From Helicobacter pylori (GTDB taxonomy: Bacteria > Campylobacterota > Campylobacteria > Campylobacterales > Helicobacteraceae), in contig NZ_CP051500.1 of assembly GCF_016755635.1 (NCBI RefSeq), positions 558,001-622,000 of the forward strand: a stretch of 64,000 bases of DNA. The letters run 5' to 3'. Made by a program: the position numbers and the translations under genes. The notes beneath the pieces are model-generated. The model made no database searches. It worked only from the letters and a program-made list of their open reading frames with translations, and was not told the origin of the DNA. This document shows, in pieces, positions 17,454 through 26,183 of the stretch; positions within the stretch are counted from its first letter, which is position 1; the number at the start of each line of letters is the position of its first letter.

Positions 17454-19703
17454 CTACAATTTAACGATCTTAACCCCACTGCCGCCTAAATTAATGGGAG
17501 CGTCGCTAAAACTCACCACTTTGGGGTGGTTTTTTAAAAATTCTTTCACAAACTTTTCTAAAATCCCGTTCCCCTTGCCATGGCAAATCAGTACTTCTTC
17601 AAAGCCCCCTAAAAGCGCATCATTTAAAAAAGCGTCTAGTAAATCTAAAGCTTCTTCGCTGCGTTGCCCTCTTAAATCAAGGTGCAAGCTCGCTTCTTTA
17701 GGTTTAGGAACGATGGTTTTAGGGGGTTTGAATTTGTTTTTAGGGGGTTTTTGGATTTGTTTCAACCAACTCCCATGCGCTTTTAAGCGCATGCCAAGCT
17801 CGGTTTCTACCAAGTAATAGCCCTTGTCTAAAATTTGTATGACCATCACGCTTTCATTTTTATAACGCGCTTTTTCGTTAATTTGAAAGCTTGTTATCGT
17901 TTGTGGGATTTCCTGGTCTGTTTTATGTTTGTTTAAAATCTCGCTCGCTTTATGGATTTCTTTATGCATGGAGCTGGTATCTTTTGAAGCGACTTCGCTT
18001 TTTAAGATATTTAGGGCTTGCTGGTAGGATTTTTCCAATTCCAATTTTTTATTATGAAAGATTTCTTTTTGTTTTTCCATTTCTAAAAGCCATGCGTTTT
18101 TTAAATCTTCTTGCTCTTTTAAAGCGTTCTCTAAGCTTTCATTTTTTTGCTTTAATTCTCTTTCTAGCACGCTGGAATTTTCAATCAAAACATTCAATTT
18201 TTCCTTATCTTCGCCATAAAAGGCTTTCGCTTTTTCAATTAAAAAATGCGGCACGCCATAGCGTAAAGCGGTTTCAAACGCATAGCTTTTGCCAATAACC
18301 CCCTTTAAAAAAGTGTAAGTGGGCCGTTCTTTTTCTTCATCATAAAGAGCGGCTAGTAATTCCACTTCCTTGTTTTCTGCCATTAACACGCTCAAGCGTT
18401 TGTGGTGCGTGGTGATAATGATTTGGTTGTTTTGTTTGAGCAATTTTTCTAACAGGGTTTTATACAAACTGCTCGCTTCATCAGCGTCAGTCCCTAGCTC
18501 AATTTCATCAACGCCTAAAAGCATGTTTTCTTTGGATAAAAGAGCGCTAAATTGCTTCATTCTGCCTGCAAAAGTAGAGATATTGTTCGTGCTGTTTTGG
18601 GGGTCATTAATAATGGCGTGGATTTCTTTAAAATAGGGGATAATGGAATGATGAGCGTTGATTTTCATAGGAATGAGATGCTTGCTCAAAAAAGCCGCGC
18701 TTAAAAGCGATTTTAAGAGCATGGTTTTCCCGCCCGCATTCACGCCGGTAACAGCGAGCATGGATTTTTCAAACTTCAAATTTAAGGGCTTTGGCTCTTT
18801 TAAAATGGGGTGTGAAAAGTTTTCTAAAATCATTTTTTTTTGCGTAAAGCTTGGCATGACAAATTCTAAATTGTAGGCTTTAGCGAAATTAAGTCGGGCT
18901 TGCAAGCTGTCTAAAAAATCAAATTCTTTAAAAAGGAATTTTAAAAATAAAAGGTGTTTTTGCAAGCTACGGCTTAGAGTTTGACACATTTCAACGATAC
19001 AGCAATCTATTTCATTACCAATTTGGGCGATTTTTTGGGCGATTTTTTGGGCGCTTTCAGGCAAGAGGTAAAAATAGCCATTAGCGCTCCTTTCTAGCAC
19101 AACGCCTTTGATCGCGCTAGAAAACCCGCTTTTCAATAAAAGGCATTCATAACCATGCTTAAGGTGGCTTTGCGTATCCACTAAATAAGGAGCAAGCTCT
19201 TTAGAGTGGGTGTAATGGTGAATGATTTTAGCGCTTTCTTTTTTAAGGCGGCTCAAGCTTTCATTCAAAGCGTCTAGGGTGGCGTTCGCCCCTTGTTTGA
19301 TTTGCCCTTCATCATCCAATAAAAGGATCAAATCATTAAAAAAAGGGGGTAAAATAATGGCGTTAAGGCGTTCGTGAAATTTTAAATGCGTGAAAGTTTT
19401 AAAGGCGTTTTGTAAAATGACAATGTAGCGCAATCGTTTGACAATCTCAAAAATTTCATCTAAATGGAGCGTCCCTAATTTGGTGAGTTTGATAAGAATA
19501 AGATCGCTTTCTTTCACGCTTTTGGGGGCAGGCAAACCGATCGCATCCACTTCGTTTAAATAAGTGAAAGCCTGTTTGAGATCGTTTTCTAAAGCAATAG
19601 TATCTCTTTCTTTGGCAAAAAAGGTTTTAAAAAGAGCGATAAACTCTTTTAAATCCAGGCTTTCTTCTAGGGGTTTGGGTAGGGTATTATTATTATTATT
19701 CAT
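17454..19703 (-). CDS. mutS2: MutS2 ATPase/endonuclease
   Basis: 749-residue MutS2. H. pylori lacks the MutS1/MutL mismatch system; its MutS2 is reported to suppress recombination and to act in oxidative-damage repair. Core helices are followed by the ATPase (Walker A GVNAGGKT near residues 317-326, then DEIELGTDADEASSLY and ITTHHKRL), a Glu/Lys-rich coiled coil (about 500-600), and a C-terminal Smr nuclease domain (LHLDLRGQRSEEALDLLD, ICHGKGNGILEK). It opens with Met plus five Asn from an (AAT)5 repeat. It is the last gene of an overlapping minus-strand set aminotransferase-murC-HP0622-mutS2, with the preceding stop inside its first codons. Confidence 0.95.
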   Translation of the reverse strand: MNNNNNTLPKPLEESLDLKEFIALFKTFFAKERDTIALENDLKQAFTYLNEVDAIGLPAPKSVKESDLILIKLTKLGTLHLDEIFEIVKRLRYIVILQNAFKTFTHLKFHERLNAIILPPFFNDLILLLDDEGQIKQGANATLDALNESLSRLKKESAKIIHHYTHSKELAPYLVDTQSHLKHGYECLLLKSGFSSAIKGVVLERSANGYFYLLPESAQKIAQKIAQIGNEIDCCIVEMCQTLSRSLQKHLLFLKFLFKEFDFLDSLQARLNFAKAYNLEFVMPSFTQKKMILENFSHPILKEPKPLNLKFEKSMLAVTGVNAGGKTMLLKSLLSAAFLSKHLIPMKINAHHSIIPYFKEIHAIINDPQNSTNNISTFAGRMKQFSALLSKENMLLGVDEIELGTDADEASSLYKTLLEKLLKQNNQIIITTHHKRLSVLMAENKEVELLAALYDEEKERPTYTFLKGVIGKSYAFETALRYGVPHFLIEKAKAFYGEDKEKLNVLIENSSVLERELKQKNESLENALKEQEDLKNAWLLEMEKQKEIFHNKKLELEKSYQQALNILKSEVASKDTSSMHKEIHKASEILNKHKTDQEIPQTITSFQINEKARYKNESVMVIQILDKGYYLVETELGMRLKAHGSWLKQIQKPPKNKFKPPKTIVPKPKEASLHLDLRGQRSEEALDLLDAFLNDALLGGFEEVLICHGKGNGILEKFVKEFLKNHPKVVSFSDAPINLGGSGVKIVKL

Positions 19704-20076
19704 TGGGGTTCATTGGGGGTTGGATTAAGGGATCTTTTTGGAGCGTCTGACAAGAATCCAAATCCACAAGAACGTCTTTCATAGGGGTTTGTTTTTTGCC
19801 TAAAAAGCTTAAAGTCCCGCTCACTAAATTAAAAGTTTGGTTATTCACTTTAATGCCTTTACACAACAGGGTTTCCCCTCTTAAAAACGCTCTTTGCAAA
19901 GCGATTTCTTGTTGGTTTTGCTGGTTTTGTTGATAAGTATAAACGCTTATGCTCGCTCCTATAATCCCCACGATTAAAAAAGCTAAAATCTTTTGTTTGG
20001 GGCTAGCTAAACCAAAATCCCTTAAAACTAAAAACAATAAAATTAGCGTCAAAAATAAAACAACCGCTACGCCCAT
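19696..20076 (-). CDS. Small membrane protein of unknown function (HP0622 position)
   Basis: 126 residues, not recognised. Two hydrophobic segments lie at residues about 3-20 and 30-47, followed by a Gln/Asn-rich stretch (YQQNQQNQQEIALQ) and a soluble tail with two Cys (LLCKGI, DLDSCQT), probably in the periplasm and possibly disulfide-bonded. Its ATG overlaps the murC stop by one base (TAATG) and its 3' end overlaps mutS2 by 8 bp, so it is translated as part of this operon. Context with murC hints at an envelope role, without direct support. Confidence 0.8.
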   Translation of the reverse strand: MGVAVVLFLTLILLFLVLRDFGLASPKQKILAFLIVGIIGASISVYTYQQNQQNQQEIALQRAFLRGETLLCKGIKVNNQTFNLVSGTLSFLGKKQTPMKDVLVDLDSCQTLQKDPLIQPPMNPNE

Positions 20077-21425
20077 TACATTTCGCCTCTCAATTGATAG
20101 GTAATATCCCCCGCTCCAAAGCCTATCACAAAGCCTTTTTCAATCGTTTCTATAACATTATCATTGACTAACAGCTCTAAAAAATCCCCCTTTTTACGCA
20201 CCCTGTCTATAAAAGTGGGGTTATAATGCTTAAAATGGGCTTTCAAATCAATGTCTCTTTTAGCTTCACTCGCGCTATAAACGGGTAAAATAATCAATCT
20301 GTCGCAATGCTCTAAAAAACATTTTTTAAACTCTTCTAAATTATCCATTAAGCGAGAATATTTGTGCGCTTGCCAGATCACTACAATCTTTTCTTGCGTG
20401 TTCAATAAGTTAGCATAAATCCTAGCGCTTTTTAAAGTGGCGCTGATTTCAGTGGGGTGGTGGGCGTAATCATCAATGAGGATGAGCGCGTTTTTTTGCA
20501 AAATATCAAAGCGTTTTTTAATGCCTTTGAAATTCAATAAATTATTTCTAATTTCTTCTAAATCCAATTCATCTAAAGCGCTTAAAATCGCCAAACTCGC
20601 ATTCGTAGCGTTATGTTCGCCTAACCCCCACACCAAAAAAGCCCCCAAATCTTTCAATTCAAATGAAGTGTGAGGCTCGCCGTCTTTTAAAATGTATTGG
20701 ATATTGCGAATGTCTTTTTTTTCTAAAACAATAGCGTCTTTAGAATAGTTTTTTAAAAAAGGATCTTCTTTATAGATCACTCTTTTTTGAGCATGGTCTA
20801 AAAAATATTCATAAGCGAAGAAAAAACGCTCTAAATCGTGGTTATAATGCTCTAAATGTTCTGGCTCTGTGTTAGGCACAATCGCAGCATAAGGGTTAGA
20901 AAATAAAAAACTCGAATCGCTCTCATCGGCTTCAAAAACCAAGCTATCATTCGCGCTCTCTCGCACATTGGAATCAAACTCTTTAGAATGCGCCCCAATA
21001 ATCGCTCCAAAAAAGGGGAAAATCGCGCTTAACATGGCGGTGATACTGCTTTTTCCATGGGCCCCGCACACGCTAAAAACGCGCTTGTCTTTAAGGATAG
21101 AATATAAAGCGTCTTTACGAGATAAAATAGGGATTTTTAATTCCTTAGCCCTTTGTATTTCTGTGTTGTCTTCTTTAATAATGGCTGAATGGATGATGGC
21201 ATCTTGATTTTTAATCGCTTTTGGATCATGCGGGATATTGATTTCTATGCCTAAAGCTTTCAAATACTTAACGCTGGGGCTTATGGCAATATCAGAGCCG
21301 CTGATTGTAGCCCCTTGCGCTTTAAGGTATTTGGCTAAGCCTGAAATGCCAATCCCCCCTATACCGATAAAATGAATCTTGCAATCTTGCAGGTTTTTGA
21401 GTAAAACTTTTGGGGTTTCAAGCAT
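20076..21425 (-). CDS. murC: UDP-N-acetylmuramate-L-alanine ligase
   Basis: Adds L-Ala to UDP-MurNAc in cytoplasmic peptidoglycan synthesis. 449 residues. N-terminal Rossmann motif [14 protein letters not shown] (about 22-35), ATP-binding loop GAHGKSS (variant of the usual GTHGKT), [10 protein letters not shown], the HNATNASLA motif, and [14 protein letters not shown] in the C-terminal domain. The ATG overlaps the upstream aminotransferase stop by 8 bp. The unusual Ala and Ser in the P-loop keep the Lys. Confidence 0.96.
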   Translation of the reverse strand: MLETPKVLLKNLQDCKIHFIGIGGIGISGLAKYLKAQGATISGSDIAISPSVKYLKALGIEINIPHDPKAIKNQDAIIHSAIIKEDNTEIQRAKELKIPILSRKDALYSILKDKRVFSVCGAHGKSSITAMLSAIFPFFGAIIGAHSKEFDSNVRESANDSLVFEADESDSSFLFSNPYAAIVPNTEPEHLEHYNHDLERFFFAYEYFLDHAQKRVIYKEDPFLKNYSKDAIVLEKKDIRNIQYILKDGEPHTSFELKDLGAFLVWGLGEHNATNASLAILSALDELDLEEIRNNLLNFKGIKKRFDILQKNALILIDDYAHHPTEISATLKSARIYANLLNTQEKIVVIWQAHKYSRLMDNLEEFKKCFLEHCDRLIILPVYSASEAKRDIDLKAHFKHYNPTFIDRVRKKGDFLELLVNDNVIETIEKGFVIGFGAGDITYQLRGEM

Positions 21426-22545
21426 GATTTTCTCGATAAGTTTCTATGATTTCTAAAGGCTTTTCTAAAAGGGGGGTGTCATAGACAAGGGCTAAACGCA
21501 CGCAATCAACGCCGATATGATTACGCCCCAAATACAAAGCCGGTAAAGTGATAATGCCTTCGTTTTGATAAAGCGTTTTGGCAAAATTTTCGCCGTTTTG
21601 AACGGGCAGATACACATAAAAACTATAAGGGTAAATGAGCGTGTCTTTAAAGATTTTTCGCGCCAGTTTCAAATTATTCGCATAAATATTGCGGAAAAAT
21701 TCTGCATGCGCATCATCTAGCCAAGCCATTTCACTAGCTTTTTGAATCGCATTAGCGCTCGTATAGCCTAAATAGGTGCGAAACGCTTTGTATTTTTCTA
21801 AAATGCTGCTATCCCCAGCGATAAAACCACTCCTTAGCCCTGGAGCGCTGGAGCGTTTGGAGAGCGAATGGATAACCAAAACATTTTTAAACGCTTCATT
21901 ACCAATAAGCATGCAAGCTTCTAAAAGTGAAGGGGGAGGCGTGTTTTCATAAATTTCACTATAGCATTCATCATTGATTAAAATAAAATCATGTTTTAAA
22001 GCGAGTTTGACCCAACTAATCAGCTCTTCTAAAGAAAGGGTTCTTCCGGTGGGGTTGTTGGGGGAATTTAAGATCACTAAATCCACTTCTTGCAACTCTT
22101 TTTCATTCAAGCTTGGCGTGAAGTCGTTTTCTTTAGTTAAGGGCATTAAAAGGCTTTTGGCTCTAGAAAATTGGGCTGATCCTTCATAGATTTGATAAAA
22201 GGGGTTAGGGTAGGCGATAGTGGGGTTTGGATAGTCAAATAAAACAAAACTAGGGAAATTGAATAACACTTCCCTAGATCCTAGCGTGGAGATGAGTTCG
22301 TTTTCTTTCAATTCTATCTTAAAACGGCGTTTAAAAAAACCCCTTTGAGCCGCTCTCAAACTCTCTTCAAACGCGCTTTTAGGGTAGATATTGAGCGAAT
22401 GGGTGTGGCTTTTAAGAGCGTCTTGAATGAATTTAGGCGTTTCAAATCGCGGCTCGCCGATGCCTAGATCTAGCCCCTTTTTTTTAGGGGTAATCTCTTT
22501 AAACAAGGCTCTTAATCGTTCAAAAGGATAAGGCTCAAAGGTCAT
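21418..22545 (-). CDS. PLP-dependent aminotransferase, candidate N-succinyl-DAP aminotransferase
   Basis: Class I/II aminotransferase fold, 375 residues. Features: [11 protein letters not shown] at the start, [12 protein letters not shown] (substrate/PLP ring), [10 protein letters not shown] (Asp/Tyr for the PLP pyridine), [15 protein letters not shown] with the Schiff-base Lys, and RLALVY near the end. Its neighbours murC (same operon) and dapD (divergent, two genes away) make N-succinyl-LL-DAP transamination (DapC role) the best inference; aspartate aminotransferase-like specificity is an alternative. It is first in its transcript and divergent from ispG. Confidence 0.85.
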   Translation of the reverse strand: MTFEPYPFERLRALFKEITPKKKGLDLGIGEPRFETPKFIQDALKSHTHSLNIYPKSAFEESLRAAQRGFFKRRFKIELKENELISTLGSREVLFNFPSFVLFDYPNPTIAYPNPFYQIYEGSAQFSRAKSLLMPLTKENDFTPSLNEKELQEVDLVILNSPNNPTGRTLSLEELISWVKLALKHDFILINDECYSEIYENTPPPSLLEACMLIGNEAFKNVLVIHSLSKRSSAPGLRSGFIAGDSSILEKYKAFRTYLGYTSANAIQKASEMAWLDDAHAEFFRNIYANNLKLARKIFKDTLIYPYSFYVYLPVQNGENFAKTLYQNEGIITLPALYLGRNHIGVDCVRLALVYDTPLLEKPLEIIETYRENHA

Positions 22546-22658
22546 AGGGCTACTTTAATTTAAAATGGAATAGTTGATCTTACCTAAAATTTAAGCGTTT
22601 ATCATTGAAAGCGCTAAAAAAGAGCGAAAGAGAGCATAAAAGAAAGGGCATAAAAGAG

Positions 22659-22664
22659 TATAAT
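22659..22664 (+). promoter_or_regulatory. -10 box for ispG-dapD-hcpF
   Basis: Perfect TATAAT 33 bp before the ispG ATG, in the 149-bp divergent spacer between the aminotransferase and ispG. The expected start near 22671 leaves a leader of about 27 nt. Confidence 0.65.
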
Positions 22665-22697
22665 AGCGCATAAGAATTTAACTGATGAAGAGGTTTG

Positions 22698-23777
22698 ATG
22701 CTAGAAAATAGAGTTAAGACCAAGCAAATTTTTATCGGTGGCGTCGCCATAGGGGGTGATGCTCCTATTAGTACGCAAAGCATGACCTTTAGTAAAACCG
22801 CTGATATTGAAAGCACTAAGAATCAAATTGACAGACTCAAACTCGCCGGGGCTGATTTAGTGAGGGTGGCGGTGAGTAATGAAAAGGACGCCCTAGCCTT
22901 AAAAGAATTGAAAAAAGTGTCCCCTTTGCCTTTAATCGCTGATATTCATTTCCATTATAAATTCGCTCTCATTGCCGCTCAAAGCGTGGATGCGATCAGG
23001 ATTAACCCCGGAAACATCGGCTCTAAAGACAAAATCAAAGCAGTAGTTGATGCTTGCAAAGAAAAAAACATCCCTATAAGAATTGGCGTGAATGCCGGGA
23101 GTTTAGAAAAGCAGTTTGATCAAAAATACGGACCCACCCCAAAAGGCATGGTAGAAAGCGCTTTGTATAACGCCAAACTTTTAGAAGATTTGGATTTTAC
23201 TGATTTTAAGATTTCTTTAAAAGCGAGCGATGTGATGCGCACCATAGAAGCTTATAGGATGCTACGCCCTCTTGTGATCTATCCTTTCCATTTGGGGGTT
23301 ACGGAGGCGGGGAATCTTTTTAGCTCCAGTATCAAATCCGCCATGGCTTTAGGGGGGCTTTTAATGGAGGGCATTGGGGATACAATGCGCATATCCATCA
23401 CAGGGGAATTAGAAAATGAAATCAAAGTGGCTAGAGCGATTTTACGCCATAGCGGGCGGTTGAAAGAAGGGATTAATTTGATTTCTTGCCCCACTTGCGG
23501 GCGCATTGAAGCCAATTTAGTGGATATGGCGAGCAAGGTAGAAAAACGCCTAAGCCACATTAAAACCCCTTTAGACATTAGCGTGATGGGTTGCGTGGTG
23601 AATGCTTTAGGTGAAGCCAAGCATGCAGACATGGCGATCGCTTTTGGGAATCGCAGCGGTTTGATCATCAAAGAGGGTAAAGTCATCCACAAACTGGCTG
23701 AAAAGGATTTGTTTGAAACTTTTGTGGTAGAAGTGGAAAATTTAGCTAAAGAAAGAGAAAAAAGTTTAAAGGATTAG
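22698..23777 (+). CDS. ispG: 4-hydroxy-3-methylbut-2-enyl diphosphate synthase IspG (GcpE)
   Basis: Iron-sulfur enzyme of the MEP isoprenoid pathway, converting MEcPP to HMBPP. 359 residues from ATG 22698, chosen over the adjacent in-frame TTG because GAAGAGG lies 5 bp before it. N-terminal TIM barrel ([28 protein letters not shown]); the [4Fe-4S] ligands are in SCPTCGR (about residues 264-270) and [11 protein letters not shown] (about 297-307, with the conserved Glu). It is three bases upstream of dapD. Confidence 0.96.
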   Translation: MLENRVKTKQIFIGGVAIGGDAPISTQSMTFSKTADIESTKNQIDRLKLAGADLVRVAVSNEKDALALKELKKVSPLPLIADIHFHYKFALIAAQSVDAIRINPGNIGSKDKIKAVVDACKEKNIPIRIGVNAGSLEKQFDQKYGPTPKGMVESALYNAKLLEDLDFTDFKISLKASDVMRTIEAYRMLRPLVIYPFHLGVTEAGNLFSSSIKSAMALGGLLMEGIGDTMRISITGELENEIKVARAILRHSGRLKEGINLISCPTCGRIEANLVDMASKVEKRLSHIKTPLDISVMGCVVNALGEAKHADMAIAFGNRSGLIIKEGKVIHKLAEKDLFETFVVEVENLAKEREKSLKD

Positions 23778-23779
23778 GC

Positions 23780-24985
23780 ATGATCAATAAGTTTAAAAAT
23801 TTTGTGAGCAACTACCAGCAATCTAATAGCTATAAAGAGCCTTTAGGTTTTGGCATTGCTAGGGTGGATATTGCCCCTATTTCCAAAAAGATTTTATGCG
23901 CCACTTACCCCGTTTTAAATTGGAAAGAGGAAAATCTAGGCTCTTATGCGGTGTTTTGCAATTCGCTTTCTAAAGACAAAATCCTAAAAGAGAGCGCGAG
24001 CGAGCGCGTCATTGAGATTGATGAAAGTTTTGTGTTAAAAGCGCTAGATTTTTACACGCCCTTTTTGAATGAAGCCTATTCTAATAAAATGACTCATAAA
24101 AACATCCAAGTGGTTTTAGAGCTTTTAAAAGCTTTAGAAGAAAATCGTTTGAAAAATAGCGATGGGGAGTCTCTTTATCGCTTGGTGATCTTGTATGAAG
24201 ACAAGCCTTGCGAGAGCGTGGAGAGCGCATATATGAAACTTTTAGCGCTCTCTTTAGGTAAAGCCCCTTTAAGGAGTTTGAATTTAGAGGGCATTTTTAA
24301 CCAGCTTTCTAATGCGGCTTGGAGCGGCAACAAGCCTTATGAATTAGAATGGCTCAGAATAAACGAAGTGGCTTTAAAGATGCGAGGCCATTTCCCTAGC
24401 ATTGATTTTATAGATAAATTCCCGCGCTATTTGATGCAATTAATCCCTGAGTTTGACAATATCCGCTTATTGGATAGCTCAAAAACGCGCTTTGGGGCGT
24501 ATTTAGGGACCGGAGGTTATACCCAAATGCCCGGGGCTAGTTACGTGAATTTTAACGCAGGGGCTATGGGAGTGTGCATGAATGAGGGGCGTATTTCTTC
24601 ATCAGTGGTGGTTGGAGAAGGCACTGATATTGGTGGGGGAGCGAGCGTGTTAGGCGTTTTAAGCGGAGGGAATAACAACCCCATTAGCATCGGGAAAAAT
24701 TGTTTGTTAGGGGCTAATAGCGTTACCGGGATTAGTTTAGGCGATGGCTGTATTGTGGATGCAGGTGTTACGATACTAGCCGGGAGCGTGATAGAAATTG
24801 AAGAAAATGAGTTTAAAAAACTTTTAGAAGTGAATAGCGCTTTAGAAAAACATGCCAACAACCTTTACAAAGGCAAGGAGCTTTCCGGAAAAAATGGCGT
24901 GCATTTTCGTTCCAATAGCCAGAATGGTAAGCTGATTGCTTTTAGGAGCGTGAAAAAAATTGAGTTGAATCAAAACCTGCATTAA
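23780..24985 (+). CDS. dapD: Tetrahydrodipicolinate N-succinyltransferase
   Basis: Commits tetrahydrodipicolinate to the succinylase route to meso-DAP and lysine, feeding peptidoglycan. 401 residues, the long epsilon-proteobacterial type. The C-terminal half is a left-handed beta-helix of hexapeptide repeats (GAYLGTGGYTQMPGASYVNFNAGAMG, abbreviated G-x-Y-x-G core; then VVGEGTDIGGGASVLGVLSGG and SIGKNCLLGANSV). Translation is probably coupled to ispG (2-bp gap). It works upstream of murC-dependent peptide assembly. Confidence 0.95.
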   Translation: MINKFKNFVSNYQQSNSYKEPLGFGIARVDIAPISKKILCATYPVLNWKEENLGSYAVFCNSLSKDKILKESASERVIEIDESFVLKALDFYTPFLNEAYSNKMTHKNIQVVLELLKALEENRLKNSDGESLYRLVILYEDKPCESVESAYMKLLALSLGKAPLRSLNLEGIFNQLSNAAWSGNKPYELEWLRINEVALKMRGHFPSIDFIDKFPRYLMQLIPEFDNIRLLDSSKTRFGAYLGTGGYTQMPGASYVNFNAGAMGVCMNEGRISSSVVVGEGTDIGGGASVLGVLSGGNNNPISIGKNCLLGANSVTGISLGDGCIVDAGVTILAGSVIEIEENEFKKLLEVNSALEKHANNLYKGKELSGKNGVHFRSNSQNGKLIAFRSVKKIELNQNLH

Positions 24986-24996
24986 GGATTAAAAGA

Positions 24997-26055
24997 ATGC
25001 TCAAACAAAGTTTGTTATTGCTTGTTTTTTTAATCTTACAGATTAGTGGCGCTGAAGAAAACAATCAAGCCCCAAAAAACACGCCCCCTGAATTAAACCC
25101 CGCTAACGCAAAGGGCGCACCAAACCCTAACACCCAGATCACCCCTAAAAACGATAACTCCAATCTGTTAGACAAATTAGGTTCGCCTGAAAACGCTCAA
25201 ACCGAGCTTTCTGCCGGTATTGATTTGGCTAAAAAGGGCGATTATCAAGGAGCTTTTAAGCTTTTTTCCCAATCGTGCGATAACGGCAATGCGGCCGGGT
25301 GTTTTGCGGTAGGGGCGATGTATGCTAATGGGGTAGGGATCCAAACGAACAGACTAAAAGCCGCTCGCTATTATGAAATGGGTTGCAGTGGGGGCGATGC
25401 GACCGCTTGCGCGAACTTGGCTCAAATGTATGAAAACAAGAAAAATGCGGATACGAACGATAAAGAAAACGCTTTGCAGTTGTATGCGGTGGCTTGTCAA
25501 GGGGGGGATATGATCGCATGCAATAATTTAGGGTGGATGTTTGCTAACGGGAGTGGGGTCCCAAAAGATTATTACAAAGCGATGGGTTATTATAAATTTT
25601 CATGCGATAATGGGAATGATATGGGGTGTTATAATCTGGGCTTGATGTCTAATGTGAATAATATTTATGGCATTGATAAAGCCAAGCTCAGTCAAGTGGA
25701 TTTGAATTATTTGGCATGTAACGCTGGGGATATGATGGGGTGTGCGAATTTAGGCTGGATTTATGCGAATGGGGATTTAGGGGCTCCTTTGAATAACCAC
25801 TACGCGGCGAAATATTTTCAAATGGCATGCGATGGGGGGATTTTGGGGAGTTGTAACAATTTAGGCGTGCTGTATCAAAAGGGCTTAGGCGTGCCTCAAG
25901 ACGATCAGAGGGCTTTGGATTTATTCTCGTATGCGTGCGATAATGGTTTTGAGTCAAGCTGTCGTAATTACGGGAATTTCAAAGAGCATTTATTGCGCGT
26001 GAATCCTAATTACGGGCGCTTGTTCATGCCGTATCATTCTTATGAGATACCCTAG
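24997..26055 (+). CDS. hcpF: Helicobacter cysteine-rich protein (Sel1 repeats), HcpF
   Basis: 352-residue secreted Sel1-like repeat protein. Signal peptide LLLLVFLILQISGAEE at the start, then a Pro/Asn-rich linker (about 25-60), then about seven alpha/alpha repeats, each with a Cys pair (for example GSCNNLGVLYQKGLGVPQDD; SCDNGNAAGCFAVGAMYANG). The cysteines close each repeat by a disulfide in known Hcp structures. Hcp proteins are antigenic and periplasmic or released; HcpF is assigned by its place after dapD. Eleven bases separate it from dapD. Confidence 0.88.
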   Translation: MLKQSLLLLVFLILQISGAEENNQAPKNTPPELNPANAKGAPNPNTQITPKNDNSNLLDKLGSPENAQTELSAGIDLAKKGDYQGAFKLFSQSCDNGNAAGCFAVGAMYANGVGIQTNRLKAARYYEMGCSGGDATACANLAQMYENKKNADTNDKENALQLYAVACQGGDMIACNNLGWMFANGSGVPKDYYKAMGYYKFSCDNGNDMGCYNLGLMSNVNNIYGIDKAKLSQVDLNYLACNAGDMMGCANLGWIYANGDLGAPLNNHYAAKYFQMACDGGILGSCNNLGVLYQKGLGVPQDDQRALDLFSYACDNGFESSCRNYGNFKEHLLRVNPNYGRLFMPYHSYEIP

Positions 26056-26115
26056 TAATAGCCATTTCTTAATAAATTCAGCCACAAATTGCGGTTTTTT
26101 CAAAAGTTTAAGCTC

Positions 26116-26137
26116 TTTTTTTTTTTTTTTTTTTTTT
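26116..26137 (+). repeat. Poly-T tract (22 T) in the promoter of the DUF262 gene
   Basis: Twenty-two consecutive T end two bases before TTTAAT (26140-26145), a 5/6 match to TATAAT and the best -10 candidate for the gene starting at 26184. The tract therefore occupies the spacer and -35 zone. H. pylori promoters with long T or A tracts (for example sabA) vary transcription by slippage; this one fits the same pattern. Confidence 0.85.
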
Positions 26138-26139
26138 GA

Positions 26140-26145
26140 TTTAAT
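26140..26145 (+). promoter_or_regulatory. Candidate -10 box for the DUF262 protein
   Basis: TTTAAT, 39 bp before the ATG at 26184, immediately downstream of the T22 tract. Start site expected near 26152 with a leader of about 32 nt carrying AAAAAGAAGAG as the ribosome-binding region. Confidence 0.45.
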
Positions 26146-26183
26146 ACTCGGTGTGATTTTGATTTTATTTAAAAAGAAGAGCT

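Noticed and set aside
17891..18298. 135-codon plus-strand open frame inside mutS2
   Set aside because: Antisense shadow of a well-supported gene; composition is that of reversed Lys/Glu codons (Phe/Leu runs).
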